A stretch of DNA of 64,000 nt, taken from positions 18,592 through 82,591 of the forward strand of contig VXAY01005982.1 of NCBI GenBank assembly GCA_013399855.1, in the 5' to 3' direction. Made by a program: the position numbers and the translations under genes. Shown piece by piece: positions 1-12,316 of this stretch. Origin of the DNA: Oxyruncus cristatus. Taxonomy: Eukaryota; Chordata; Aves; Passeriformes; Cotingidae. A model generated the notes under the pieces. The model saw only the letters and a list, made by a program, of their open reading frames with translations. It was not told the DNA's origin and did no database searches. The stretch's first letter is position 1. Each line of letters begins with the position of its first letter.

Positions 1-1320
1 CTGATTAGGATGAAGGAGTGGAGGCCACTGTCGTATATGTTAGAACTGTATCTATGGTAAGGAATGACTGAAGAGGCTGGTATAATGGAGAGGTTAGTGT
101 AATGTCGTAATGAAAGGGTGCAATTTCATCCTTGAATCTATGTACGATACAATAATGAACAGAAGTGGAGAAGTTATTTTGTGTCATTAATGAGATGGAT
201 TAGGAAACAGATTATATAATGCAAGAGTTTTAAATCCATTTCTTTCAGTTTGTCTGAAGGCTAAGAGGATGTCTTGAGTTGTTGTAGTATATGAGAGACA
301 ATGATTTTAACAAGAACTAATGTTCATGCAGAAAACATGTGAAGAACCTATTGCTTAGAATTAAAACCACACATGTAGAGAAAGGCAACAATGAAGGTAG
401 TTAGCTATTGAAAGAACTTCTAGAATAAGTAGATCATCTGTCCTCTTTGCATCAAAACTGGGTTCATTTCTCAGTTGTGTATTTGAGTCTAAAGCAAGCC
501 TAAATTACAGGTTTGTGGGGGTTGTGATCTGTATTGGACAGAAAATCATACTGGCTGTTAAAAGATCCATCTGCTCTTAAGGTCTGGAAGTGAATTGTTT
601 CCTAAGTCTCCTTTACACGTAGTTTTTAAATGTTAAGAGAGGTAGTAAAGGAGGTAACGAGTATTCCAGTAAACACTATTTTGAATCAGTGCTGTTGGTC
701 CACATTGTGCAGGCTGCATCCTGAAAGCAGTCGTTATCTCAAGAGTCTAGTTATGGGTGAGTAGCCTTCACTTCCTTCGACAAAAGGTTCAGTCTGACTG
801 TTTGTGGTGTACAGTAAGTTGTTTAATTTTTTTCTTGAATGCAGCATGTTCAGCACCCAACAGTCAAAGCTGTGCCAAATTCCTGCTGGTAATAGAGGTA
901 TTCTCTCTATATTTGGAAGAAAAGATTGGAGTGCTGCACAAAGAAATATGTCTCTTTGACAGGAGAATTTTCTAGAAGACTGTAGCCAACACTGGCATTG
1001 AACAACTTAGAGGCTGTGCCATACTTCCAATGCCTCTGCATTTTCCATTTCCTCATCAGCAAATCTTTCTCCATATATTCATCTTAATAGGCATCATGCA
1101 TTGTGTTGTTCTTCTGACCCTGTCAGCTTTCTTTGCAGATTAATGATTTGTTCCTTTTACGTATCTCTTAATGTGATGGAAATGTCCTATAGAAGTCTGA
1201 AATCAGAGCTCCTCAAAAGATAGAGTTGCTACTGCAAGTTCAAGTTGGATTTTTGTTAGACATCTTTATATATTGGGGCAGTGGAACTGTTACAAACTGC
1301 TGTCTTTTCCCCTACCTCAG
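1..1320. other. CSNK1D intron (left of alternative exon A)
   Basis: AT-rich sequence with no open frame resembling the preceding CK1 delta tail exon. It is read as intron because the exon at 1321 needs an upstream donor that lies outside the window. No repeat or RNA gene is recognisable. Confidence 0.6.
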
Positions 1321-1570
1321 AATAGCATTCCTTTTGAACACCATGGCAAGTAGCTGCTCGTCTCCTTTCGTTGGAAGGCAGCACTGGGTGAGTGCTTCTC
1401 ATTAGACACCAAAACTTTGGATGGGGTGGGAAAAAAACTCTTTGGAAACATCCGACTTTGCTTCTTCTCCTCATGTGATCTCATAATTTTATTTGTGCCT
1501 TCTGGTCAGATGCTTGATAAAGCACTGATTTTTCTCTAACTTAAAAATAAATGTTCTTCCAAAAGTTGAA
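1321..1570 (+). CDS. CSNK1D: CSNK1D alternative last exon A (coding 1321-1353, then 3'UTR)
   Basis: A pyrimidine-rich tract ends in CAG at 1318-1320. The exon then encodes ten residues, NSIPFEHHGK, with TAG at 1351-1353. An AATAAA at 1546-1551 gives a plausible poly(A) signal about 195 nt after the stop; the 3' end at about 1570 is inferred from it. More AATAAA copies near 1658 could extend the UTR. The peptide matches the C-terminus of the long isoform of vertebrate casein kinase 1 delta. Confidence 0.85.
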
Positions 1571-3264
1571 TTATTACTGCTGTTCCACTTGGACTCCTGA
1601 GCAGAATTGACAAAAATAGTGACTTAAAAAGTCCCTAAAATTGTTCAAGTATCATCAATAAAATAAAATAAGTCTAAATTTTAGCTGTTTGAGAATTACA
1701 TGTCTTTCCAGGGATGTTGATGCAGCAGTATGTCATCCGTTCAAAACCTGATCTGCTTCAGAATCATAAAAGCAAAATACTTGTATGAAGACTCAGTTGA
1801 CAATATTACTCACATAAGGCTCTGTCTTGTCATGAACGGAATGTTCTACTACAGCCTTATCCATTTTTCACTGTTTTACATTCTTCTCCATTCCCTATGA
1901 GCTCTCATTTTAAAAGTACACAGATCTATTCAGATGTACATTTCAAAAATGTTCACATATTAACAAGAATCATTTGAACATGAGCATCTCAGAGGTAGAC
2001 AGCCTTGGATTTGGGTATTTAGAACTCCTTTCCACTGTTCACTGTAGTAGAAGTTTCTGCCTTTCTGTGTGCAGCTTTTGGCCTTTTAGTCTGTTCTGCT
2101 TTTGGCAATAGCAGGTTTCATCAGGAAAATAAGTTTCAGTTGCAATCTGAACCTTAATGGCTGATGAATGCTTTCCTTAAGTATTTCAGGAGCTTCTTTG
2201 CTTTGCTTATTATTAGAAGAAGGCTGTGAGATTTTTCTGTTCCTTAATAAATTCTGTCATATAGCTCTGTCTGCTGTCTCACTTTCTCTGTAAAGCCTAC
2301 GCTTGCACTAATCCTGTATCTCTAGTTGGTAAAGAATTCTGCTATTCCTCTTCTGTTTTCTCCTTCTGCTTTGTGTGCTTGACTGACTGCACTAGCTGCT
2401 TTGTGAACAGTTTGTAATGTTAAAAAGATCCAACTGTAAATGGCAGCTTAATACTTTAAAGACCAATTATCAGACCTTAGTAAAAATAAAAAAAATACAT
2501 TAATAAATAGAAAAAAAGCAAACTTTAAAGCTTTGCGTTGAAAAGCCTGTGTGCTGGAGACCTGCAGATTGTGATCTGCTCGGGGTTCTGCCTGCATTGG
2601 TTGGCCTTTATTGTATGCCTTAGTATTTGTAGCTGTTGACAACTGAAATGAATGCTGAATACTGATCCAGCTGCTTGGACATTTCTCGCTTCTTAAATTG
2701 CTGAGATGTATGGTTGTTTTTCACTTTCACGGTGAAAGTGATATTTCAGTAGTGTTACACTCTTACTGCAGTAGGTCAAGCTGTGGAAATAAGTGGAATA
2801 TCTGTTTTAACACAATGTCCCGTGAGAAGCTGTTGGAAATAAATTTTTTTAAACTTCTTAATGATACTTTTTCCCCAAAAACTTAAGTGTTCATTGAGTC
2901 TATTATTGTGCATTGGTAGTGTTTTCACCTGGTTTGTTCTTTCTTCTGCCCTTGTTTCTGCTCTGTTCGGTTTTCTTCAAAACATCCCCTCTGGCTGGAA
3001 AGGTGAATTTTCCATATTAACTTCTAATAAAAGAGGAAAATGATAGGGAACTTTGTGTAGCTACAGTTGGGTGTAAAACATTGTGTAGCTCATTGGATTT
3101 TAAATTCACACGCTTCTATTTGGCAATGAATTGCTTAAAAGTACATTGAGAGACACTTGTATGTTAACTGGAAGGATATGTGCTGATATTGTCTTGTTTT
3201 TTGGCTTTGGTAGATTCCTGCTCGGGTAACTACCAGTGTTCTTCAGTCTGCTGTGCACCGATGA
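1321..3264 (+). CDS. CSNK1D: CSNK1D, casein kinase 1 delta: two alternative 3'-terminal coding exons (partial gene)
   Basis: Casein kinase 1 delta is a Ser/Thr kinase acting in circadian clock, Wnt and centrosome functions. Its C-terminal tail is autoinhibitory. Only the end of the gene lies here; the kinase domain is upstream of base 1. Two separate acceptor-plus-short-ORF units are seen. The one at 1321-1353 encodes NSIPFEHHGK and a stop, the known C-terminus of the long isoform. The one at 3214-3264 encodes IPARVTTSVLQSAVHR and a stop, close to the alternative mammalian C-terminus ending LQSVVHR. The two are mutually exclusive terminal exons, not one continuous coding region. Synteny agrees, since CSNK1D lies tail to tail with SLC16A3 in mammals. 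I see no earlier coding exon in 1-1320. Confidence 0.88.
1571..3213. other. Sequence between the two alternative CSNK1D terminal exons
   Basis: This stretch is intron for isoform B and lies downstream of isoform A. It contains several AATAAA motifs (for example near 2840) and the 21-bp palindrome at 2721-2741. No coding exon was found. Confidence 0.6.
2721..2741. promoter_or_regulatory. 21-bp palindrome containing an ISRE-like core
   Basis: TCACTTTCAC and GTGAAAGTGA are 10-base arms around one central G. The minus strand across 2718-2729 includes GAAAGTGAAA, which fits the IRF/ISRE core GAAANNGAAA. It lies between the alternative CSNK1D last exons. Function is inferred from motif only. Confidence 0.35.
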
Positions 3265-4290
3265 AAATTATTTTGCCACGGAGGGCAGATAATGCATGGC
3301 TGATCTCCTGTTTTACCGATGGCTTTACTAGCAAAAATACCCTAAACTAGAGCGGAAATTGGAGTTCTCCACGTGACCTAAAAGGCACTTGGAGGAACAT
3401 GCACAGACTCCAGCAGCTGCCATTACAGGACGCTTTTGCCAGAAACCCAGTGACCTTAAGAGAAACCCTGTGGTAACAGGGCTGGAAAAGAAGGATGGTT
3501 TACAGAGTTGACCGCCTGTTATTGGATGGCCATTTCAGTTTTCCCTCCACAGGCGGCAGACTTTACCCCCTTTTTATTATTCTACTGTAACTATAAATCT
3601 TATACTTGGTTTAAGAAAGTTTTTTGTATCATTTTGCTAAAATTATTGGCTTAATTCTCTGTAAAGAACTCTTGCTTTTGTCTGATTTAAAAATGTAGAA
3701 TATAAACAAACCTGACCTGAACTAAATACAATGACTTGAAATTTCTTGTTTAAAAGATTAGTCTGCCAGGGAACATATAAATTTATCAATTTACTTTCAT
3801 GTAGGGGCCCATTCTGCTTGAGTCGGTTTTCTCATGAAATTTTTAAAACTGTTAGTTTATTTTGCTGTTTGCTGTCTTCATTCACAGTGGACATTTAACT
3901 TTCTATGTAACACAAAGGAATTTTTAATACTCATTCTTTTTCATAGAAGAGGAGAACTAAATACCCTGCAGGAGAGTCTTAAGTATAGTAAAGATTGTAC
4001 AGATGGATTTCTTTTTTTGTAAAAAACATGAAGGACAAACTGAAAGACTGGCATTTGAGGTATTTAGAATTTGACAGCTTGTCCTATCTCTCTGCTTAGT
4101 TTGAGTAAATGGATAGTTTCAAACATTGTTTTTACTGGGAAGATTTTGTTTCCTCATCTCTAAAGCTGGTTAGCTTGGAGGCTATTGCAAGTGGAAAATA
4201 GATGTTGCTACTGAGTCTTCAGTGAATTTGCATGTTTCATTCAGCATTCACATGCTTATAAATAAATAAATTAATTGATTTAGGCCTTTT
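3214..4290 (+). CDS. CSNK1D: CSNK1D alternative last exon B (coding 3214-3264, then long 3'UTR)
   Basis: A T-rich tract and TAG acceptor (3211-3213) precede sixteen codons, IPARVTTSVLQSAVHR, with TGA at 3262-3264. This corresponds to the shorter CK1 delta isoform's C-terminus. The UTR after the stop is inferred. Overlapping AATAAA motifs at 4261-4270 are the first strong poly(A) signals, so I end the exon near 4290. A longer UTR is possible. Confidence 0.82.
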
Positions 4291-4322
4291 GTGACACGCC
4301 AAGGCTCAAAAAAGGAATTATT

Positions 4323-4441
4323 AACCCCCCCCCCAAAACCAACCAACCAAAAAACAAACAAAAAACCCCAAACAAACAAACAAACAAAAAACCAAAACAA
4401 AAACCCAAACAAACAAAAAAACCCCAAACCACCCCCAAACA
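4323..4441. repeat. A/C-only low-complexity tract (CCCC/CAAA type)
   Basis: About 119 consecutive bases contain only A and C on the + strand. The tract starts with a C run of about ten and is followed by CAAA/CCAA units. The minus strand is G/T-only with several G runs. Confidence 0.9.
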
Positions 4442-7400
4442 TAACGACCTATTCTTGCTGGGAAATCCTGAGAATTTTTACAGTTCAGGTGCATACCATA
4501 ATTAATTTTTAACTATATTGTACCTGAGTATGCCCAGAATCATTAGCTAGGCATGAATGACTCAACATACTCAGGTTGTCCAAAAAACTGTTGATAGCAC
4601 CTGTTGGTTATGCAATATGGGAAATTCCTCATATTCTTTGTTACTGTAAATGGTCTCATAAAAGTAGGTGTTCTGTCTTCACGGTACTTGGAACAGTATC
4701 AGAACTATTATGAATGAAATAGTGGAAAATTCCATGTTGGAAATTAAAGTATATACCGATATTTTGTTTGAACAATTAGGTATTTTGAGAAATTCTTCCC
4801 TGCTTGGAAACGATTTTTTAAATGTATGTTCGTCTTCAAATTTTTATGGAGAGTAGTTTTTACTGTTCGGGTCTTTACAAATTCTTTTTTGCCCCTCTCA
4901 AAAGTCCACATACTAAATATTATCATTCTTCTTTGAATGTTTCCATAACATCAGCTATTTGCTTGTGTGTAGTTTGGGTCAGACAGGGGAAACGTGTTTG
5001 GGGAGAGTATAGTGGAAAAGCTTAAGAAGTTGATACACACATAAGTTTGCATAAGTGAATGCCTTCCTCAGTTACTATAAACTTTGGTATTTTAGGCATG
5101 TGCGCTACCATTTGAACAGTTTTACACTTCACTGTGCTTTCCTTGTAAATATCTGTGGTTAATAATGTAATGTTTGAGGGATTTACAAAAGCAGCCTTTT
5201 TTTTCTCTCTGTATCTAGACCATTAGATTGCTGTGCTATACTTAAAAGTTAACTGCAGACTTCTAGAATTGTACTCACTTCTGGGCAGTTTTTGTCCTTC
5301 ATAATAGTTAAATTCCATCACGCAGAAAATAGTTAGAATGTCTATGTAAACCTATGTACTGAAAACTAGTATCTCGAAGCACTTCATTTGTACTACCACT
5401 GTATTTGTGTACTTCAACAGTTGTGTAAATACATTCATAATAACTTCTATTCTTCTTTGGTGTAACTTACTTAAAATGAATCCTTATCCTGTACTTGATG
5501 CAACTTCCTTTTTTTTTTTTTTTTTAAGTGTTTCTGTACCTACAAAGAACATTGTCAGTCGCAAACATTTGAAGATACTGTCTTTTTACCAAAACTTGCA
5601 CTGAAGGATGTTGGTAGTTGTGATCAGAATGCAGCAGTTGGTGTATACAGGAAGAAAGAGAAATTAATTGCTTTGCTCACAGAAAGCATGTATTTTGTCT
5701 CTTTAAAGGTAAATGTTTTTGTTTGAATATCGCTTCATTTCGAGAAGTTGGGGTTTTTTTTCAAAGGCTTTTGCTTATCAAGTAATACATGGTACTGATA
5801 AAGATGTATAGTAAAAGAATTGAGAGTGGTTCAGTTATGGGAGCTAAGATAAAAGCAAGAAAAATACTGAGCTCTACCCACAATGCCTTGTATAATAAAA
5901 TCCTGGCTTTTGCTGTGCTATTCTCAAAAGTCGTCTTATAATCTGAGGGCAGATGCACCTTCAAGAATCCTTTCTGTTTCTTATTAGCAGGCCTTTAAAC
6001 GTTGGAAGGATATTTTAATTTATTCTCAAAGTTTTCATTTAGAACTGGCTATGTGCTTTTATGTGGAAAATACTACCTGTGCTCCTGTTTTACATACTCT
6101 TTAATGGTTACAGAGTCCCTGAGTTCTTCATCATAGAAGTACTTTAAAAACAATTGAAAATAAATCCTATGCTTTTAGAGAGATATTAATTAAAAAACAT
6201 TTGAGTCCATATATTCAATGTTAACTTCACAGAAGTATTCAAAATATCCCTAGGATGAAGGCATGTAGAACTCATCCTTTATTCTCCGGTGGGGTAAAAT
6301 GTCATAAGCACAACTATTTGTCTTTGTTTCCCCAGGTCCCAAACCCAAGTGTAGCATTGACCCCTGATTGTGACATACATGTTCATTTCAAGAATATTTA
6401 TTTTCTCTTTGTAAAAGAATGAAATAAAAAGGTCTGTATTTTGTTCTTCAACTTTTGCTTTGCAAAAGCTGCACCTGGTGTGTACAAAATACCAAGTGAA
6501 AACAACAGTGCTCATTTTTTAATAGTGCTGAGCTGTCTGATCAGAAATCTAGATTTAATCTGGTTGTGAGGAATTGTAATCCATGAACTTAATCCTACAG
6601 CAAAGTAGCTTTTACAATTCACCGGATGAGAGAAGTTAATAATATAAGGGGTTTACTGTGAAAGATTGCAGTACTTTGTTATTAAAAACAGTACATTCCC
6701 CTCTGGTTCATTCGGGCAACAATTATTGACTTTATATTGACTTTATATGTATATGTCTAGATTTAAGTGACTGTTTGAACCTGAAGTGTATAGATTATGT
6801 GCATTTTTCAGTACTTTTGTACCAGGAGAGTGCTCAGAGGCCTATCTTCATTAAGAATCTGTTTCGCAGCAAAATCCTACTAACTTTATCAGCAGATATT
6901 TGCACGGATTAAGACTTTATGGCTTCTTCTCAGACATTATTGTGTTTTTTCTTGCTTACTATTATTAAGACTAGTATGCTTTGGTTCTTCTATCAAAACC
7001 ACATGCGCAAGGCAGAGGGACAACAGAAAATAAGATGAGATACATACAGAATCTACAAAAATACATCGAACAAAAAATTTTAAGATCATGTTCTTTGTAA
7101 TCTCATTTTGGGAGAATTCTTGATTCAAAATGTGTAAGATCTAGGTCTGAGATATATGTAAGCATAATGGACAAAGAATAATGTGGAAAAAGGAGAAATT
7201 GTGTGGATCATCCTAAAGTATCAAGCCTTAGTCTACTGTGTCTTTCCTGTGAGCAATCCAGGGTGCTTGGGATGGGATGTGGAACAAAACAAGAATTCAT
7301 TTGTACGTTGTGCACTGGGAAGAAAATGTTTAGTCTTGCCATAACAACAACAACCATTTTGTTTAATTACAGTCCTCAGCTTGCTTTGGACCTGCAAGTG

Positions 7401-10400
7401 TTACAGGCACGAAGGCAATGCAGAGGTTCTGGTATTGCCCATAATCCTTAAGGAAAGTATAAACCAGGGTAATTTGAGGTCATGCATAGAATTTTTTCTT
7501 AGAAGACCCCAAACAGCAAATGTTTCTCTGCTCTCACAGCTAAGAAATTGTATCTAAAGTTTGACTGTCATTTTCAACAATTGATCTTTAGGCATGTTTT
7601 TCAGCAAGACTGAAAAGCCTTTTGCAATTTAAGAGTTTTAAATACTAAAACCTGGATATACTTCTTCATTGGATTCAGAGATTTATTGTGAAAGGGTTTA
7701 AACTGCTGAAAGAGTAGTAGATGAAGAGTGAGCAGAGCAAGAGGTATCCTTTCTTAATGCTCTGTAGTGTTCATCTGGGGTAGTGAGGAGCATTGCCAGC
7801 TGGAATGTTGCTGAGATGATGAAGCAAGTATGGAGACCAGTCAAGGAACAAACAGTCTATAACCAGAGGTAAGTAGCTTTTTACTCTGTCTCTGACTTGA
7901 TATACTTCCTCAGACAAATACAGGACTCCTGATCTCACAGACTGTGTCACTAGCAAAGTGCTTTTAAGAGCCCTTACTTTTTAGAAGATGCACCTTTTCC
8001 CTGCTGACACAAAGATGAGCTCTATTCCAGAAAGCTGCTAAAATAATACATTACAAAGCCATGGCCTCTCTCTGCAGTACTCTGCTGTTGTCAAGGTTGT
8101 TTACTCTTCTAGTATTGGTGGATCATGTTCAGCTAACCGGTCCAGAGACAGGGAATAACAGGTGTGCAACTCAGGTTGTGCCCATTTTCCTCTACAGCAG
8201 GTGACCTTACTTCTTTCTTTCAGACTCAAGGAATACCAGAGGCAAAGCTAAACTCTAGTTTTCTGTCACGAGGATGGGCTGCATAGTAGTACTGTCATTT
8301 CAGTCCACCCACTAACATTGCTTTCTGAAGCAGCATATCTGTATCTTGATCTGGCCAAGGGCGTAGCAAATTGATTACACCTTAGGTCTTACCAATTTAA
8401 CTTAACTAGCATAAAAAAGGTAATCATATATTTATTCCAACATGGGGTTTTATGTAAACTAGACCTATGATCTTTTCAGAGTAAATATACAGTTGAAGAT
8501 GATCTTAGAAAGATTTCTCAAAAATTTCTCACCAGATACTTAGAATTAAGCACAAGTAGGTGTCAACCGTGTAGATAGCAAAAGCTAGGTCTTGTTACAT
8601 TGAAGAGACTAATTTTGATTCACTTGGGTGTAGCTTTGAGATTATACCTTGTGGAGCCAGTCTTAGCTAGGTATCATAAGATCCAGCCCTCCACCGCCTC
8701 CATAAATGGATTCTTACACTTTTCTTAGGAACTCTGAAGCTCTAAAGAGCAGCACTTAACAACAAACAGCTTGGTGGCAGCAGGTCACTACTCAGAATAT
8801 GTAGGGCTTTTTAAGTCACAGTAGTTCGTAAAACTTCACCTGCAAATAAAACCTGGAGCATTCCTCAGAGGAAAACAATAATTTTGACACAGAGCAGCAC
8901 AAAATTAATAGCTCTTATTTTAAATTAGTTGATGCTTTAAAATAATCTTCAGGATCATTTACAGCAAAAGGACATACCCATTTTGGAATTGGCCAAACTA
9001 TGAGTCATGGCAAAAGCAGCCCCCTTGTCCAGATAAAATTTTGGCTGCCTGTCAGCTAAGTGTCACTTGTAACACTTCTCTATAAATACTCTGCCTCTGT
9101 ATAGCTGTTTGAGCATGTGCAAATGGAGCCCAATTTCCAAATCTGGGTAAAGTTATTTTTTCCTGAGCTTATTTTCTCAAACCCAGTTTTTGACAACCAG
9201 ATATTTATTTACTACATTTGCAACAGTTTACTAGAAAAGCATAAAAAAAATGTAAGTATAAATGTACACATTACATTAAAGTGTGTTAACAAGAAACAAA
9301 ATTTCATCTCACTTGCACAAAATTGAGGTGTATTCCCGTAATCCTAAAGAAAGCGTGGCAGACACACACACACATAAGTGAGTACTCAGCCCTGTAACAT
9401 GGAAGAGTTTGCATTCTGCTGAAATTCCTCTGTTTGTGATTGTCTACCAAACTAAACCTTTTCTTTGGGATGTACCAAAGGTGCATATGTGAATTCTGTT
9501 TTTTCATTTTGAAGTTTGATGCTTGGTTAGGAGAATATTCTAAATTCTTCTTAGAGAATGATTTTACATTGCTTAACACGCGTTTTTGTGTATGGGATTT
9601 AATATTAACCAGCACAAGATCTGTCCAGTCCTTCACACCATACCTTCATACCATCTCAAGTCTTAACTTCAGGGAACTCGCTTAGCTTTAAACACATAGC
9701 TGCATCACTTCAAGACTTTTAGTTCTACTGAGATCTTTTAGGCTCCAAATAGCTGCTAGATATTTTATTTAGAATTTTTAAAAAGGCAAACTTAGGAGGA
9801 GGAAGGAAATAATTTTAACTCTGCTCATTGTCTGTAATAAATGGGCAAACTTTCTCTATTTACTGTGCTGCATCTTTGATATATATAGATTGATACATAC
9901 TTATGCAAACATTTATGTGCATACACATGTACACCTCTTTTTATAGTCTCTGTGTGTTACTGGCATTTATAACATTTCCTCTCATCAGGAAGATAAGGGC
10001 CTAAGATCCATTACACAATAAAACATGCAGTATTTTAGGCATAAATCCTATAGTATACAATTTATAGAAAGTATGAAGATCTAAAATGCTTCAAAAATTT
10101 TGCTCAACTGTTCAGTAAAAGACTGCTCATTAGTTTCAGAGATATAATCTATGAAAACTGTCAGCAATTTTATAGTCTTATACTTGGATTTTTTGCACTT
10201 GTTTCCATTGGGTTTTTAACAGGCTTCTTAGATATATATTTATCAGCTATGTGTCTAACGAAATTACATTTGTTTCAATAGGAAGGAACAAATTATAATC
10301 TTTGGATGCTTGGCAATTCAGTTGCATAATTACCTGCATTCCCTTCCTTTCCCTCTCCCTTTTTTCAAATCACAAAATTTTAACCAGGTGGAGGTTGAAC

Positions 10401-10619
10401 AAAGGTTCGTCTGGGTAGATGTCACATTAAACTGTTCCGCCTGTGTCCTTGGGCATTAGTGTCTCTTTAGCATTGCTTTATGACCCTGACTTTGCGCATC
10501 CTCGAAATCTATGGAAGAGCACATCTCACAGACTGCTCTTAAGGGGATCTCAGTGGTGTTGGAATTAAAGACATACTGTACCAAAACACCTGGAGGGATT
10601 TAAAAGCAATTCCTTGCTT

Positions 10620-10685
10620 TTAAATATACAAAATATATTTTATATATATTTATTTTTATTTACACATATATTTAAATAATAAATA
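10620..10685. repeat. AT-rich low-complexity stretch
   Basis: Repeating TATATTTTATATATATTTATT-like composition, almost free of G and C. No function is suggested. Confidence 0.7.
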
Positions 10686-11187
10686 CACAATAAGCAGAGT
10701 TAAAGAGCCTGGGTAGACAGTGTTGGGAACCAAAGGACTCACTGCTTGTTTGTTTTTGTTTTTTTTTAGGTCTTGGTGTAGGAAGGTCTGTAAAATAGGA
10801 GCTCAATGTGAAGGCCTTTGTGCCCCATGTCAATAGGAGCAGTTTTACATGCTGCAGCACAGCCTCATACTGGCTAACAGGTGTCCAGGTTGGGATCTGG
10901 CATGGATGGAGGTTTCTTTCCCATCAATATAATCAGTCTCTTTCCAAGGAAATTAAGGCTGCTGAGCAGATAGAGGACTAGGCTTGCACACACCTGGGTG
11001 TTACCCTTGGATGGGACAGAATGGGAGGAAGGGAGCTTACTGACTCTAGAATTCTGAAATACTCTTAAGCCTGACAGTTTTGGTGTTGCTAAGAGAGCTG
11101 CATTAGGAGCTTCTCGTCTTTGTCATGATGCTTCTTGTAATTAATGAAAATGGTAAAAGCTTTTTAAACTTCTTAGCAAATTAAATT

Positions 11188-11300
11188 AGAATCATAGACT
11201 CATAGAATCAATCAGACTAGCCCTTTTATTTCCCAGTCGATAAAGGAGTCCTATGATTTGACCACTCTCATATAGTAAAGCATCTTCTGCTGTTACAAAC
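11188..11300 (-). mobile_element. CR1 LINE 3'-end fragment, reverse orientation
   Basis: The start, with AATCATAGACTCATAGAATC, is the reverse complement of the typical avian CR1 terminal repeat. The body is short and diverged, so the right boundary is uncertain. Confidence 0.5.
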
Positions 11301-12316
11301 ACCTCAATCCAGTGGTAGGTCTGTGCTGAAAACAGCTCAAGAGCACTGGCAGTCCTAGTCAGAGTAATTCATCTTTGAGTCAAAGAAAAAAATTTGTATA
11401 GGCCAATAAGGCCCTTCCTGTGAACACTAGATTTTACGTACAAGGTTATTTATGGTGTCTTGTTGAAATGGCTTTCCACTGTCTTTATAACTTCCTCTTC
11501 TGCCTCAAGCACATAAAATTATAACATACCACTTTTTCCAGCTTTAAAGTATTATGTATGGAAAATGAAACACAGTCTGGAAAGTCAGTATGATAAGCAC
11601 AAAGGATATTCTATCACATACAAAGCCATCTAGACAATTTGCAGAATGTACAGAAACTTAAATTGTGCCAAAACCTGAGGTTAAAGGAATAACCATTTAG
11701 TTCTGTGATAACAGTGTAGCATTATTTAGCAAAGAAATCCAGTGATCAAAAACCACAGTAAGAGAAAAAAGGCTGAGAATCTGAATTCACCTTTGGGAAC
11801 ATTTCCAGTTTTTGCTTTTTGAAACAGAGCAAGGAACTCCAATCTGAAAGCTGTATCAGGTCTTCGTGTAACATCTGAAGCAGCTTCTAGGGATATGATA
11901 AACTACTCTGTGGATTCCATTTTTCTTTTGCCTTCTGGAGCTACCAGTATTGTGTTTCAAGTATCAATTTAGTCTTTAGCAAACTGGAGCTAAGTTCCGT
12001 GACTAAGCTCTTGTAACTGGGAAATGTCACTGCATTTCCTGCCGCTAAATTAATAAAAGGCTTAAAAGTAACACATTAGATGTGATATAAAAATAGTTTA
12101 TTCTGTGCAGCATCTATTTCTTTTAAAAGTCAAGATCATGACTGTATAAGGTTGTCCTAATGATGCAAAGCCATTTTGAAAAAACTACCAAAATGGAAGG
12201 TAGTTCATGGTTTTGGCACTTTGTTTCTATTAAAAATGGTAAAGTATGAAACAATTAATGATGTTAATTTAAAAAGGGATAGAGGGTTTTACGGGATCAG
12301 CGTCTTTAAGTTTTCA

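Larger units (their letters stand above)
4291..12316. other. Intergenic region between convergent CSNK1D and SLC16A3
   Basis: About 8 kb of AT-rich DNA with only short random open frames. It holds the A/C-only tract at 4323-4441, a short (CA)n at about 9361-9375, an AT-rich stretch at about 10620-10685, and a small reverse CR1 piece near 11188. No gene is supported. Part of the left side could be an extended CSNK1D 3'UTR, and part of the right side an extended SLC16A3 3'UTR. Confidence 0.6.

Noticed and set aside
4248..4512. Open frames on both strands over the A/C tract
   Set aside because: Low-complexity translation (Lys/Asn/Pro or Gly/Phe) with no coding signal.
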